This document shows, piece by piece, positions 9,436 through 18,299 of a stretch of 64,000 bases of DNA. Both the position numbers and the translations under genes were made by a program. This DNA comes from an uncultured Fibrobacter sp. (lineage in GTDB: Bacteria > Fibrobacterota > Fibrobacteria > Fibrobacterales > Fibrobacteraceae). Positions within the stretch are counted from its first letter, which is position 1. Every line of letters begins with the position of its first letter. Location: the NCBI RefSeq assembly GCF_947166265.1, contig NZ_CAMVDO010000011.1:42912-106911 (forward strand), written 5' to 3'. Under the pieces are notes generated by a model. That model saw nothing but the letters and a program-made list of their open reading frames with translations, searched no databases and had not been told where the DNA came from.

Positions 9436-9480
9436 AGAGATCCTTCGACTTCATCACTTCGTGATTCCGCTCAGGATGAC
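9436..9480. repeat. Palindromic repeat, type B
   Basis: On the minus strand: GTCATCCTGAGCG, an inner palindrome, then GTCGAAGGATCTCTAAG. A close relative is at 25053..25093. An 8-bp inverted repeat AGCTTAGA (9431-9438) and TCTAAGCT (9494-9501) brackets it. Confidence 0.75.
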
Positions 9481-9506
9481 ACAACGCGTCTGTTCTAAGC
9501 TCTAAA

Positions 9507-10538
9507 TTATCCCCAGACTTCGTCCTTGAGCTCGCGGCCCCACATTTCCTTGATGACTTCGTCCACCTTCTTGCCTTCGAAGAGGAGGGCGTGTACAGCG
9601 TTCACAATGGGCATTTCGACGCCAAGCTTATCAGCCAGTGCCTTGGTGCTCTTGCAAGTCGGTACGCCTTCGGCCACCATTTTCATACCGGCAAGAACCT
9701 GTTCAATCGTTTCGCCCTTACCGATGTGTTCGCCCACATAGCGGTTGCGGCTGTGCTGAGAAAGACAAGTCACAATCAAGTCGCCCATGCCGGCAAGGCC
9801 AGCAAAGGTTTCGGGCTTTGCGCCGAGAGCCTTACCGAGGCGGCACATTTCAGCCTGACCGCGAGTGAGGATAGCGGCACGAGTATTGTCGCCAATCTTG
9901 TACTTGCCACCGGCTTCGAGGCCGTAAAGCACACCAGAAGCGATAGCAATCACGTTCTTGACGGAACCGCAGAGTTCCACGCCCACGATGTCGGTAGAAG
10001 TGTAGACACGCAGGTAGGAGCAGCTCATGGTCTTCTGGACGAGCTTGGCGGATTCTTCGTTCACGCAAGCAGAAACAATCGCCGTTAGAATGTGGCGGCT
10101 GACTTCTTCAGCATGCGACGGGCCACTAAAGGCAACCATTTTGTCTTCGGTGAGCCAAGGAACGTTTTCGAGAAGCACTTCGCTCATGAGCTGGTTCGTG
10201 CCTTCGAGAATACCCTTCGTAGCACAGACCACCACCGGTTCCTTGCCCTTGACCGGAGTCCACTTGCCAAGATTCTTGGCGACACCGCCCATAAATTGGC
10301 TCGGCACCACAATCAAAACCATATCGCAGCCTTCAAGGGCGGCGTTCATATCGGTTGTATATTTAAAGTCGGCCGGGAAGATAACGCCCGGAAGTTTATC
10401 CTTGTACTGGTGTTCCGTAGAAAGCAAGTCTACTTCGGCCTGGGAATTGGTCCAGAACATCACTTCATTCTTATTTTCGTACACCACCTGGCCAAGAGAA
10501 AGTCCCCAACCACCTGTACCTAAAACTGTAACCTTCAT
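9507..10538 (-). CDS. gpsA: Glycerol-3-phosphate dehydrogenase [NAD(P)+]
   Basis: GpsA reduces dihydroxyacetone phosphate to sn-glycerol-3-phosphate, the backbone for phospholipids. The 343-residue protein has the N-terminal nucleotide-binding loop GTGGWGLSLG (residues 7-16), LIVVPSQFM, a GPSHAEEV segment, the catalytic lysine in GSVKNVIAIASG and a substrate-domain GLAGMGDLIVTCLS. GAGG stands 7 nt upstream of the ATG. It lies 42 nt downstream of plsY on the same strand, so product and consumer of glycerol-3-phosphate are encoded together. Confidence 0.96.
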   Translation of the reverse strand: MKVTVLGTGGWGLSLGQVVYENKNEVMFWTNSQAEVDLLSTEHQYKDKLPGVIFPADFKYTTDMNAALEGCDMVLIVVPSQFMGGVAKNLGKWTPVKGKEPVVVCATKGILEGTNQLMSEVLLENVPWLTEDKMVAFSGPSHAEEVSRHILTAIVSACVNEESAKLVQKTMSCSYLRVYTSTDIVGVELCGSVKNVIAIASGVLYGLEAGGKYKIGDNTRAAILTRGQAEMCRLGKALGAKPETFAGLAGMGDLIVTCLSQHSRNRYVGEHIGKGETIEQVLAGMKMVAEGVPTCKSTKALADKLGVEMPIVNAVHALLFEGKKVDEVIKEMWGRELKDEVWG

Positions 10539-10580
10539 AATAAATCCTCGCCTATCACTTTTTCCTATAATCTACAATAA

Positions 10581-11258
10581 TTAAGCCTTCGGAGTCTTGC
10601 GTTTGCTGCCAAAACCGTTCTCGGTGCCGTTCATTAGGCGTTTAATGTTAGCCTTGTGCTTCACAATCACGAAAACCGCAACCAGAAGACAGGTAATCCA
10701 AAGTCCTTCATTAAACTTTTCCGGAGGGAAAGGCAACTGCAGGTAACCCATTGTCGAAAAAGCGGCAAGCGCCACACAGGCAGCAATGCTCCCCACCGAC
10801 ACGTACTTCGATGCAAACGTGAAAATAATCCAAACACCAAAGGCAGAAAGCGCGGTAATCGGGCAAAGCGCAAGGAACACGCCCAAAGCGGCGAGAACGC
10901 CCTTACCGCCACGGAATCCGGCAAAGCAGGTAAAACTGTGTCCTAAAATCACCAAGAGGCCTGCAACAAGCGGCACCCAATGGGAGTAGTCCGCACCACC
11001 GGCGGCCACCTGGGCTTCGCACATCTTAATGGCGATCCACGGTCCAAAGAAGCCCTTGAGTAGGTCCATCAGCACCACGGGGAGCGCCGGTTTCCAGCCA
11101 AGTACGCGGAACGTATTGGTGAGTCCCGCATTCTTGGAGCCGTAATCTCTAATGTCGAACGACTTTCCCTTTGCGATTTTTGCGATCCAGATCGCGCTCG
11201 GGATTGACCCCAGCAAGTACGCTATTGGAAGACTCAGTAAACTGTTCAAGATCTTCAT
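10581..11258 (-). CDS. plsY: Glycerol-3-phosphate acyltransferase PlsY
   Basis: PlsY transfers the acyl group of acyl-phosphate to glycerol-3-phosphate at the inner membrane, the first step of phospholipid synthesis. The family features are all visible: AYLLGSIPSAIWIAK near the N-terminus, DIRDYGSKNAGLTN, DLLKGFFGPW, VILGHSFTCFAGFRGGKGV and several hydrophobic segments over 225 residues. The first ~36 codons overlap the end of der in another frame. AGAAAGG touches the ATG at 11258, and a TTG three codons later is better spaced, so the true start may be 11249; the overlap remains over 100 nt either way. Confidence 0.94.
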   Translation of the reverse strand: MKILNSLLSLPIAYLLGSIPSAIWIAKIAKGKSFDIRDYGSKNAGLTNTFRVLGWKPALPVVLMDLLKGFFGPWIAIKMCEAQVAAGGADYSHWVPLVAGLLVILGHSFTCFAGFRGGKGVLAALGVFLALCPITALSAFGVWIIFTFASKYVSVGSIAACVALAAFSTMGYLQLPFPPEKFNEGLWITCLLVAVFVIVKHKANIKRLMNGTENGFGSKRKTPKA

Positions 11259-12591
11259 CCTTTCTAAGGGTTAATTTCTGGTCGAAGTTCAAGCGGAGGG
11301 GCGCACCCTGCAGCTGGAATTCTTCGTAAAACTGTTTGAGCAAGTAACGCTTGTAAGAATCGGCCACCAGTTCCGGTGTGCGGGTTTCAATGGCAATCAC
11401 AGGAGGCTCCACCATAATCTGGCAGGCGCGAGTGAGCTGTACCACACGGGCGTTCTGGCTTGGCACCGGATTCTTTTCCAGGAAACTTGCGAAGGCGGTT
11501 GCCACGCGGTCGCGGCCAAGCACACGGCGGCAGTTGGCATACACCGTCTGAATGGCCTGCACAATACGGTTGACGCGCTGACCTTCCTTGGCGCTCGCCG
11601 AAATAATCGGCACGTATTCAAGCATCGGTTCGCGTTCGAGCATTTCCTTGACCATGTGGTCAAAGGACTTTTCGGTCTTGTCCGGGAAAATATCCCACTT
11701 GTTGAGCACAAGCACCAAGCCCTTGCCCGCCTTGCGAATTTCAGTAATGATGCGGAAGTCCTGGACTTCAAGCCCGCGGGTGCAGTCGACCATGAGTACC
11801 GACACATCGGAGCGACGAATGCTTTCGAGCGTACGCATGTTGCTGAAAATTTCGACTTCGTCTTCGACCTTCGCCTTCTTGCGCAGGCCCGCCGTATCGG
11901 TCACCACGAACTTAACACCATCGACCGCAAAGTCGCAGTCAATGGAGTCGCGCGTCGTTCCCGGAATATCGGACACCACGGCGCGGTCTTCGTTCAGCAA
12001 ACGGTTCAAGAGAGTGCTCTTACCCGCATTCGGACGACCGAGAATGGCAAAGCGAATCGGACGTTCTTCGCGACGTTCACCACGCACAGGCGTCGGGAGC
12101 ACAGCCACGACTTCGTCCATGAGCGAAAGGCAGGCATAGCCCGTAAGTGCGCTGATAGTACGCGGAAGTCCAAAGCCCAGTTTCAGAAACTCGTAGCTTT
12201 CTTGACGGTCGGCACCGTTTTCGCTCTTGTTCGCGACAAGAATCACCTTCTTGTCGAGCTTGCGGATCATGCGGGCAAACTGTTCATCGAGCTTGGTAAT
12301 GCCCACGCGGACATCCACCATAAAGAGCACCAGGTCAGCCTCTTCAACAGCATTAAAAATCTGCGTGCGCACACTGTCGGCAAGCACGTCGATGGAATCG
12401 TCCGGCAAGAAACCACCGGTATCGACCACCGTAAATTCATGGCCTTTGTAATTGGCCGTTTGGTAATGCCTATCGCGGGTCACGCCGTCGCGGTCAGAAA
12501 CAACTGCGGCACGACGCCCCAAGATTCGGTTAAAAAGCGAGGACTTGCCCACGTTCGGGCGTCCAACTATACATACGACAGGTAATTTCAT
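11149..12591 (-). CDS. der: Ribosome-associated GTPase Der (EngA)
   Basis: Der has two consecutive GTPase domains and assists assembly of the 50S subunit. P-loops GRPNVGKSSLF (residues ~10-20) and GRPNAGKSTLL (~185-195) are both intact, with DTGGF and DTAGL switch II motifs, and NKSE/NKWD base-recognition motifs. A C-terminal KH-like domain ends near GAPLRLNF. A further ~45-residue charged tail follows, and most of it overlaps plsY. The start is fixed by the family N-terminus; there is no Shine-Dalgarno, but TACTATATT ends 8 nt before the ATG, consistent with a leaderless message. Confidence 0.96.
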   Translation of the reverse strand: MKLPVVCIVGRPNVGKSSLFNRILGRRAAVVSDRDGVTRDRHYQTANYKGHEFTVVDTGGFLPDDSIDVLADSVRTQIFNAVEEADLVLFMVDVRVGITKLDEQFARMIRKLDKKVILVANKSENGADRQESYEFLKLGFGLPRTISALTGYACLSLMDEVVAVLPTPVRGERREERPIRFAILGRPNAGKSTLLNRLLNEDRAVVSDIPGTTRDSIDCDFAVDGVKFVVTDTAGLRKKAKVEDEVEIFSNMRTLESIRRSDVSVLMVDCTRGLEVQDFRIITEIRKAGKGLVLVLNKWDIFPDKTEKSFDHMVKEMLEREPMLEYVPIISASAKEGQRVNRIVQAIQTVYANCRRVLGRDRVATAFASFLEKNPVPSQNARVVQLTRACQIMVEPPVIAIETRTPELVADSYKRYLLKQFYEEFQLQGAPLRLNFDQKLTLRKDEDLEQFTESSNSVLAGVNPERDLDRKNRKGKVVRH

Positions 12592-12610
12592 CGAGTTAAA
12601 ATATAGTAAA

Positions 12611-12637
12611 TAGTGGTTAGGGGTTGGTGGTTAGGGC
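12611..12637. repeat. Short GTGGTTAG-type tandem repeat
   Basis: TAGTGGTTAGGGGTTGGTGG plus TTAGGG between der and the CotH gene is made of imperfect GGTTAG units. It resembles the small low-complexity repeats seen elsewhere in this window. Confidence 0.5.
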
Positions 12638-12646
12638 AATAGCAAG

Positions 12647-12669
12647 AAAGCCCGCCGGAGGCAGGCTCT
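12647..12669 (-). terminator. Possible terminator after the CotH lipoprotein gene
   Basis: On the minus strand AGCCTGCC pairs with GGCGGGCT (12649-12656 with 12660-12667, one G-U pair), followed by TTCTTGC. The T-run is weak. Confidence 0.45.
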
Positions 12670-12691
12670 AGGTGCAAAAAGAAAAAAATTC

Positions 12692-15600
12692 TTATTTAAA
12701 TGTTGCGGTAATCGTCGTCATTTCGCCGGGGTTGACGGTACGCGTAATATCAGTAACGCCATCGCTCCAACCAATGAACACCCCCCCCGCATTAGATACT
12801 GCAGTCAGCGTCACGGGAACACCGCTATAGAAATTCAACGTCATCGAGCTTTGGTCTAGCGGCAAGTCATGTACGGCAATTTGGCCCGAGCCCTGCACCG
12901 TGAGCGTCATTTCTACCGATGACCCCAGCGCAAAATACGATTCCATCTGTTCACGGACCTTCGCCTGGCGAGTCTGCGCAAAGTTCTTTATCGTTTCAAG
13001 ATTACTGCTTACAGACGATGCATCATAGCCCCAGAATTCCACATCACGCGCCACTTCGGCCTGCACCTGCGACTGCAATTCGTCAATGCGCTTTACAAGC
13101 CTATCGGCAGAGAAGTTCATGGACAAGAGTACGCAGAAGCGGTTGATGAAAGCATTCTTGAAACCTTCATTCTGAAGCAAGCGAATCATGAGAATCGTGT
13201 GTTCCGAAATGGAGCCACTCGTCTGCTGTTGGCCGCCCATGCCAGGCACCATTCCCATGCCCATGCCGTTCGTACCATTTGCATTGGTTACATAGCTGAA
13301 CACGTTACTATTCTGCGTATTGTAGCCTGCGCCAAAACCGAAATCGACATCATACAGGAACCATTTCCATTTGCTCTTTTGGCTCGCGACGCGCCACTTT
13401 TTCATGTTATTGTGAGGCCAGTCGCCATTATTCACGAACATTTCGGCCTGCATGTAGTTCATGTAGTTGTCGACATCAATCTGGTCGGCAATTTTCTGAT
13501 AGTTGGCGTCACTCGTAAGTTCGTTACTCTGGAGCCACTCAATCATCGCCTTGTAATCGGTCGCCGAACCGGCAGAAGCATCGTTATTAGCATCGATCAA
13601 GTCGATATCCGAAGCATCAAGACCGTACTTGGTTTCGTAATAGTATTCGTTGTTACGTTCGCGCAAATCGTGCACACCGTAGTACTTGCCATTGTAGTAC
13701 ACAACAACATAACGCCCACGTTGGTAATCGACATCCAGGCCTTCTGTCATCGAAGTTCCGATGCGGTCGCGCACATAGTCGTCACCACTGTTGTTTCCAA
13801 AATTACGGAGCGAGAACGCCTTGAACTTTTTGAGCTCGGGGTGATCCGGGAACAGCGTGTATTTGAGGCGTTTATCGCCATATTCTTCACGCAAAGTAAT
13901 CGAGAACGACTTTTTTTCTTTCGCGCGGCTATACTGTCCCGAAATCTTGTAGTCGCCCATCACGCCGAACGCAGGAGTTTTCGGAGAGCCAGGTTCAAAC
14001 ATTTCCACGTAAACGGGAAGTTCGCGGTTGCTCCAGAAATTCGCTCCCTTCTTCGAATCCATCATCGCGGCTCCGTTACCCGTCATATACAGACCCGTAT
14101 CGGGGCTGAACATCGAAAGCGGATCGGTAGTCACAAACAACGTTGCGATCGAAGGCTGACTTTCAAAAACATAGGTGCGAATAATTTCTTCGCTCGGATA
14201 AGACCCCACGGCATAGGTGCGGCAGCGGAGCACAGCAGTCGCATTTATCGTCAAAGCCTGTTCTACCGTTGGTGAATTCGCTGTCGGTTCCGCTCCACCC
14301 TGTTCGCAGCGCGTACCCGCCGGGAAAGAAACCGTCACCGCAGAGGAATAGAAACCCGAAGGCGGAATATTCACCGCATTCGACTGCGCCTGCACTGCAA
14401 ACACCTCGCCCACCGTGTTGCCGTATGGCGAAGGTGATGCAAAACCCCAGTTACCCGCCGCATCGCGAGACCAGGACGCCCCCGTAGGCACCGCGGAATA
14501 GCGCACCGAATCCAGGATTCCCGTTTCGTTCACCAAGTAAAGCACACCGCCCTGGTCTTCCGCCTTGAAAGTCGTGTGCGGTTCGTGACCGCGCTTGCGA
14601 GCAATATAAGACGTCACCTTGATCGTCGTCGATTCAGAGCCCTGCGTTTCCGTCGCGAAAGTCGTAGCAGTCACATTGTTACGCTTAAGGTCAGTCGCGT
14701 TGTCGCCAAGCCTTACGTAGTACACCGACGATGAATCGCCCGTTCCGCGAAGGTTCTTGCCCGTCCACGCACTAATATCGTTGCCTTCCTTGAAATTCAC
14801 GCGAATTTTGTGAGTCTTGGTGATAAACCCGCGAATCACGAGCTGGTCGGCGTTACCGAGTTTTGCGGCACCGGAATTCACCACCAGCCGCGTGTACGTT
14901 CCCCCTTGCGCCACCCTCATGACGGCACCCACCTGGTTTACGCCATTTTCATTGAAGCACAGCGAAGACTTTCCCGGCAGGTTTTCGGCATTCGATGTCG
15001 TTGTGGCTCCCGTAGCTCCTGCGCCATTGTTTCCGGCACCTGCATCACCCCCCATACCGGGGATGGCTCCGCCACCAAAGTCACCCATGCCGCCGCCAAA
15101 GTCAAAGCCCGGCATCATGCCAAAGCCACTGCCAGCCGAAGCTTCGGAACTGCAATCGGTCCCAATCATATTGACCGAATCAGAAGGAGCAATGTAATCC
15201 GCATAGTTCTTGCCCGAAAGGAACACGATCATGTGCCCCTTCGCAGGAACCGTCGCATCACCGAACACCCACCGACGCGGGAACCTGGCGTCATTACTCA
15301 GAGCAATACCCTTAAGACTTACCGGAGCATCACTCGTATTGTAAAGTTCGAGCCAGCCGGGGTCATTACCATCGTTATCCTTGAAATTCGCATTCGACGG
15401 AGAAACCTCCGAGAAAATCACCGGGAAATTACCGATAAACGGCACCGTCGTATCGACCGGAACCATATCAGGGTCTTCTCCAGGGAGAGGCCCATCGTGC
15501 GAGCCATCGCTTTTCTTGGAAGACGAAGAATTTCCCTGCGGGTTTTGCGGATCGTCTATCACCGCAGAACTATTCGCAGAAACCGGATTCCCCTCGCCAT

Positions 15601-15745
15601 CAATTCCAATTTGTGAACCCGACGAAATTTCATCAGGTTCGATTTCATCTGAACTTGCTCCAGATGAGCTGTCCGAGCATGCCACCACACACGCCAGGAC
15701 ACAACAAAACCATACATCCCATAAATTGAATTTCATGGTATGCAT
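12692..15745 (-). CDS. CotH-kinase-family lipoprotein with lamin-tail domain
   Basis: A 1017-residue exported protein. The signal peptide ends with the lipobox CVVAC and a Ser/Asp-rich linker. A lamin-tail domain follows (about 105-240; FSEVSPSNANFKDN, GWLELYNTSD), interrupted by a Gly/Met-rich stretch. A chitobiase C-terminal-type beta domain (about 455-535) precedes the CotH kinase-like region (570-890) with RNFGNNSGDDYVRDRIG, GVHDLRERNNEYY and KWKWFLYDVDFGFG, the last carrying the Asp pair expected to bind metal. The end (940-1017) looks like an InlB-type bacterial repeat (FIGWSDG). CotH proteins phosphorylate proteins; here a cell-surface role is inferred. The start at 15745 fits a TATATT 8 nt upstream; an ATG three codons later is possible. 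Confidence 0.82.
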   Translation of the reverse strand: MHTMKFNLWDVWFCCVLACVVACSDSSSGASSDEIEPDEISSGSQIGIDGEGNPVSANSSAVIDDPQNPQGNSSSSKKSDGSHDGPLPGEDPDMVPVDTTVPFIGNFPVIFSEVSPSNANFKDNDGNDPGWLELYNTSDAPVSLKGIALSNDARFPRRWVFGDATVPAKGHMIVFLSGKNYADYIAPSDSVNMIGTDCSSEASAGSGFGMMPGFDFGGGMGDFGGGAIPGMGGDAGAGNNGAGATGATTTSNAENLPGKSSLCFNENGVNQVGAVMRVAQGGTYTRLVVNSGAAKLGNADQLVIRGFITKTHKIRVNFKEGNDISAWTGKNLRGTGDSSSVYYVRLGDNATDLKRNNVTATTFATETQGSESTTIKVTSYIARKRGHEPHTTFKAEDQGGVLYLVNETGILDSVRYSAVPTGASWSRDAAGNWGFASPSPYGNTVGEVFAVQAQSNAVNIPPSGFYSSAVTVSFPAGTRCEQGGAEPTANSPTVEQALTINATAVLRCRTYAVGSYPSEEIIRTYVFESQPSIATLFVTTDPLSMFSPDTGLYMTGNGAAMMDSKKGANFWSNRELPVYVEMFEPGSPKTPAFGVMGDYKISGQYSRAKEKKSFSITLREEYGDKRLKYTLFPDHPELKKFKAFSLRNFGNNSGDDYVRDRIGTSMTEGLDVDYQRGRYVVVYYNGKYYGVHDLRERNNEYYYETKYGLDASDIDLIDANNDASAGSATDYKAMIEWLQSNELTSDANYQKIADQIDVDNYMNYMQAEMFVNNGDWPHNNMKKWRVASQKSKWKWFLYDVDFGFGAGYNTQNSNVFSYVTNANGTNGMGMGMVPGMGGQQQTSGSISEHTILMIRLLQNEGFKNAFINRFCVLLSMNFSADRLVKRIDELQSQVQAEVARDVEFWGYDASSVSSNLETIKNFAQTRQAKVREQMESYFALGSSVEMTLTVQGSGQIAVHDLPLDQSSMTLNFYSGVPVTLTAVSNAGGVFIGWSDGVTDITRTVNPGEMTTITATFK

Positions 15746-15950
15746 ATTTCAAAAATATAACTTCGCCACCAAAAAGCAACCCTAGAAGAAGCCAAAATGT
15801 GATGCAGCGCACACAAAAACCGGTAAAATTTTCGCAACTGATCCAACGAAGTTTCGAAAAACCTCGGATAGCCAAGCAAAAACAGAATTCATAGGCTTAT
15901 TTGGAGTGTAAACAAAAATTACGTTGACAACCTGTTAGTAGCTGCAAACA

Positions 15951-16005
15951 GTTGTTTGTAGAACAAACAACCGCCTCGGTCATGACAAAATGCAAGCATT
16001 TTGTC
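15951..16005. repeat. Two adjacent perfect hairpins upstream of the Rpn gene
   Basis: GTTGTTTGT (15951-15959) pairs with ACAAACAAC (15963-15971), loop AGA. GACAAAATGC (15984-15993) pairs with GCATTTTGTC (15996-16005), loop AA. They lie about 100-155 nt before the ATG at 16107, in a 360-bp stretch (15746-16106) in which I see no other gene. Confidence 0.75.
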
Positions 16006-16106
16006 GCGACGCTCGGCTTAAGTTTGTTTGCAAAATTCGACCATTTTTGAAAATAGGCGTTTTTCCTTTGTAGATTTGCTCTCCTGGAATTAACGAAGAT
16101 GTAATT

Positions 16107-17042
16107 ATGAGTAAATCCATTTCTGAAAAATTGAAAGGACAAGTCTATATTGATCCGCGACTTGATACGGGGTTCAAGAATCTGTTTGCAAGCAAGGCGG
16201 CAATCAAGGATTTCTTGGACGGAATTTTGCAATTGCAAGGCGACGACCGAATCAAGGATCTCAGCTATTCTTTCGACCATACGCTCCGTTTCAGGGTTCC
16301 CGAAGAGAGAAACGTCATCTTGGATGCATTCGCAACCACGGGAACCAGGCGCTTTCTGGACATTGAAATGCAAAAGGCGGAGCACGATTTTTTCATCGAC
16401 CGCACCGTACTGTACAAGGCGTTTCAGATTATCAAGGGCAAACAGGAAATGGAAAACTCGGACGAATTCAAGAACCTCTCCAGAGAACAGAAGGAATACA
16501 GGCGCTACGAAATTCCTGAGAGCGTGTCCATTTGGATTTGTGACTTCGAATTGCCCCAGACTGTAGGAAATTATATCGACGAATGGGCTATTTACAGCAG
16601 GGAATCGCTGAAAAATGGTATTTTCAACACCATTTCCGCGAAAAATAAGTATATTATGGTTAACCTGCCCAGGTTCAACAAGACCGTTGATGAAATCGTC
16701 GACCCCGTTGACGTTTGGCTCTACGTACTCAAGCATGCCAGCGATGGCAAGGAATTGCCCAATTTCGGGAGCACCATCGTCAGCGAGGCTCTAGACCGCA
16801 TCAAGATCGACAACCTGGACAATAGCACCTTGAACGAGCTGGAGAGAGAAATGACTACAAAAGAGGAAATGGAATGCCGCCTCGCCGGAGCCAAAATCAG
16901 GACTCAACTCGAAACACGGCTCGAAATGGTCGATGCCATGCTCGCCAACGGAAAGTTGACCGATGAAGAAATCTCTGATATGTCAGAAATTCCGTTAGAA
17001 GAAATTCAGAAACGCAGGGCTCTTCGCGAAAAAAAGCTTTAA
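16107..17042 (+). CDS. Rpn/PD-(D/E)XK nuclease family protein
   Basis: A 311-residue member of the recombination-promoting nuclease / transposase_31-like family (PDDEXK_2). Conserved blocks are DPRLDTGFKNLFAS near the N-terminus, FRVPEERNVILDAFA, then LDIEMQKAEHDFFIDRTVLY, where ILDA-...-E-x-Q gives the nuclease core, followed by IWICDFELP and a C-terminal helical tail ending in repeated E/K. Such genes occur in many copies in Fibrobacter, Bacteroidetes and spirochaetes, and E. coli RpnA is a DNA endonuclease promoting RecA-independent recombination. A weak GAAGAT precedes the start. It stands alone, convergent with the FRG gene, and has no flanking insertion-sequence ends that I can see apart from the upstream hairpins. 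Confidence 0.85.
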   Translation: MSKSISEKLKGQVYIDPRLDTGFKNLFASKAAIKDFLDGILQLQGDDRIKDLSYSFDHTLRFRVPEERNVILDAFATTGTRRFLDIEMQKAEHDFFIDRTVLYKAFQIIKGKQEMENSDEFKNLSREQKEYRRYEIPESVSIWICDFELPQTVGNYIDEWAIYSRESLKNGIFNTISAKNKYIMVNLPRFNKTVDEIVDPVDVWLYVLKHASDGKELPNFGSTIVSEALDRIKIDNLDNSTLNELEREMTTKEEMECRLAGAKIRTQLETRLEMVDAMLANGKLTDEEISDMSEIPLEEIQKRRALREKKL

Positions 17043-17073
17043 GCTGCCCCCCACAAAAAAAACTAATGCATAT

Positions 17074-17997
17074 TCAGGGATAGTATTCTTCTGGATTTTT
17101 GCCATAGAATCTGGAGAAATAATCCGATACGCCAGTCCAATCGGGATATACCGTGTCTATGGTTCGGCCAAGCAGATTAAGCTCTTCGCGGATTCGGGCC
17201 TTAGCGCAATACGGAATAAGAAGTTTAGCCAAACGAATTTCGGGACCTTTGTTGGTTTCTAAGGTCGCCAAGTGATGCTTATCGCCATCCATTCCAAACA
17301 GCAAAAACGCTCCTTGCTGAGAACGAATCCTTGGATTATCTAAAAGAGGATGAACGCAATAAACGGACTCCATATTATCCTTTTTTATCCATGATTCAAA
17401 ATAAGGTTTTTCAGCCCTAATTTCATGAAGTAAGTGCTTGATAGAATCATTTTCATTGAAAGCCTTTCGCTCGAATTCATCTGTAGAATTTGACAAGCCT
17501 CTTATATCAAGATCGTCGTAATGATAAACTGCAATATTTGAAATGACGCTTACAACATCGGAATGCCAGCTGCGAATCGATTCCTTCGGGACCTCATAGA
17601 CCAAAACGACTGAATCCTTTTTGTCATCATAGGGATATTTAGGATCGTGATATAATGCAAAAAATAAAGCTTGCAAGGAATCTATAGAAACATCAAGAAC
17701 TCTCGTCGGAATTCCATAATGCTGCATCAAAACCAATTTTTCAAAAGTCGACTTACAGTTTATGAATTCATGACTAAGCCTTCTTTCACATTCTCGAAAT
17801 AAGTCCGACTCGTTATCTCCTTCAAGCCGATTTCCTCGAGCAATTCCAGGTTGCCCAGCTGTTTCTCCATAATCCTCAGGCTCGCCCCGAAAATAGATTT
17901 GAACATTATCGCGACAACCATCAAGACCATACCGCGAGAAATTCTTAAGAATTTCCAGATAGTCAGCAACGGAATAAACATTGTGACAGGCTGCCAT
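17074..17997 (-). CDS. FRG-domain protein
   Basis: A 307-residue protein of the FRG family (Pfam FRG). Visible hallmarks are IYFRGEPEDYG (F36-R37-G38), PGIARG (around 50-54), an ECERRL helix and QHYGIPTRVLDVS (residues 92-104), which includes the conserved H, G, P, T, R and D. The C-terminal part, with RIRSQQGAFLLFG, also fits the family. No signal peptide or transmembrane segment is seen. FRG proteins turn up in defence-like and phage-borne settings but their activity is not settled. The ATG shares one base with the stop of the upstream small gene, so the pair is translationally coupled. Confidence 0.8.
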   Translation of the reverse strand: MAACHNVYSVADYLEILKNFSRYGLDGCRDNVQIYFRGEPEDYGETAGQPGIARGNRLEGDNESDLFRECERRLSHEFINCKSTFEKLVLMQHYGIPTRVLDVSIDSLQALFFALYHDPKYPYDDKKDSVVLVYEVPKESIRSWHSDVVSVISNIAVYHYDDLDIRGLSNSTDEFERKAFNENDSIKHLLHEIRAEKPYFESWIKKDNMESVYCVHPLLDNPRIRSQQGAFLLFGMDGDKHHLATLETNKGPEIRLAKLLIPYCAKARIREELNLLGRTIDTVYPDWTGVSDYFSRFYGKNPEEYYP

Positions 17998-18299
17998 TAG
18001 GGCACCTCGACATTTGTGATGGAAAGCGCATTATTCGCATCATCAACAGTCAGTTTCAATGGTTTCTTGTTAAGCATTGCCATTGCAAGAAGCGTTGTCA
18101 TTATAGCGCTGGGATTAGCAATGGAGTAAATCTCATCCTGTTTAAGAATTTTAGATGATTGCGGGGTTGAAGTTTCTTCCAACAGGTTAAAAACCTCGTC
18201 CTTTGATTTTTCATAGCGATGTTTGCCAACGCCGCTGATACTTACTTTATTTGCAGAATCAATTTTTGTAATGATTGCCGTGATTGAATATGTCGCCAT
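17997..18299 (-). CDS. Small protein coupled to the FRG gene
   Basis: A 100-residue protein that I do not recognise. I chose the ATG at 18299 because TGAGG lies 6 nt upstream; a longer reading from 18434 has no such site and begins inside the neighbouring FISUMP gene. The sequence starts MATYSITAIITKID and ends KLTVDDANNALSITNVEVP, suggesting a mainly beta fold with a central helix (SAIMTTLLAMAMLN). It has no cysteines and no signal peptide. Its stop codon overlaps the FRG start (TAATG), so it is likely a partner, for example an antitoxin or specificity subunit; that is inference from position only. Confidence 0.7.
   Translation of the reverse strand: MATYSITAIITKIDSANKVSISGVGKHRYEKSKDEVFNLLEETSTPQSSKILKQDEIYSIANPSAIMTTLLAMAMLNKKPLKLTVDDANNALSITNVEVP

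Noticed and set aside
13199..14275. A 358-codon plus-strand open frame
   Set aside because: It is antisense to the CotH lipoprotein gene and has no recognisable domain.
15645..15875. A 76-codon hydrophobic minus-strand open frame
   Set aside because: It overlaps the start and signal peptide of the CotH gene in another frame and has no ribosome-binding site.
15897..16736. A 279-codon open frame on the minus strand
   Set aside because: It lies opposite the Rpn-family gene, whose protein motifs are clear, and its own translation shows no family features and spans the two hairpins.
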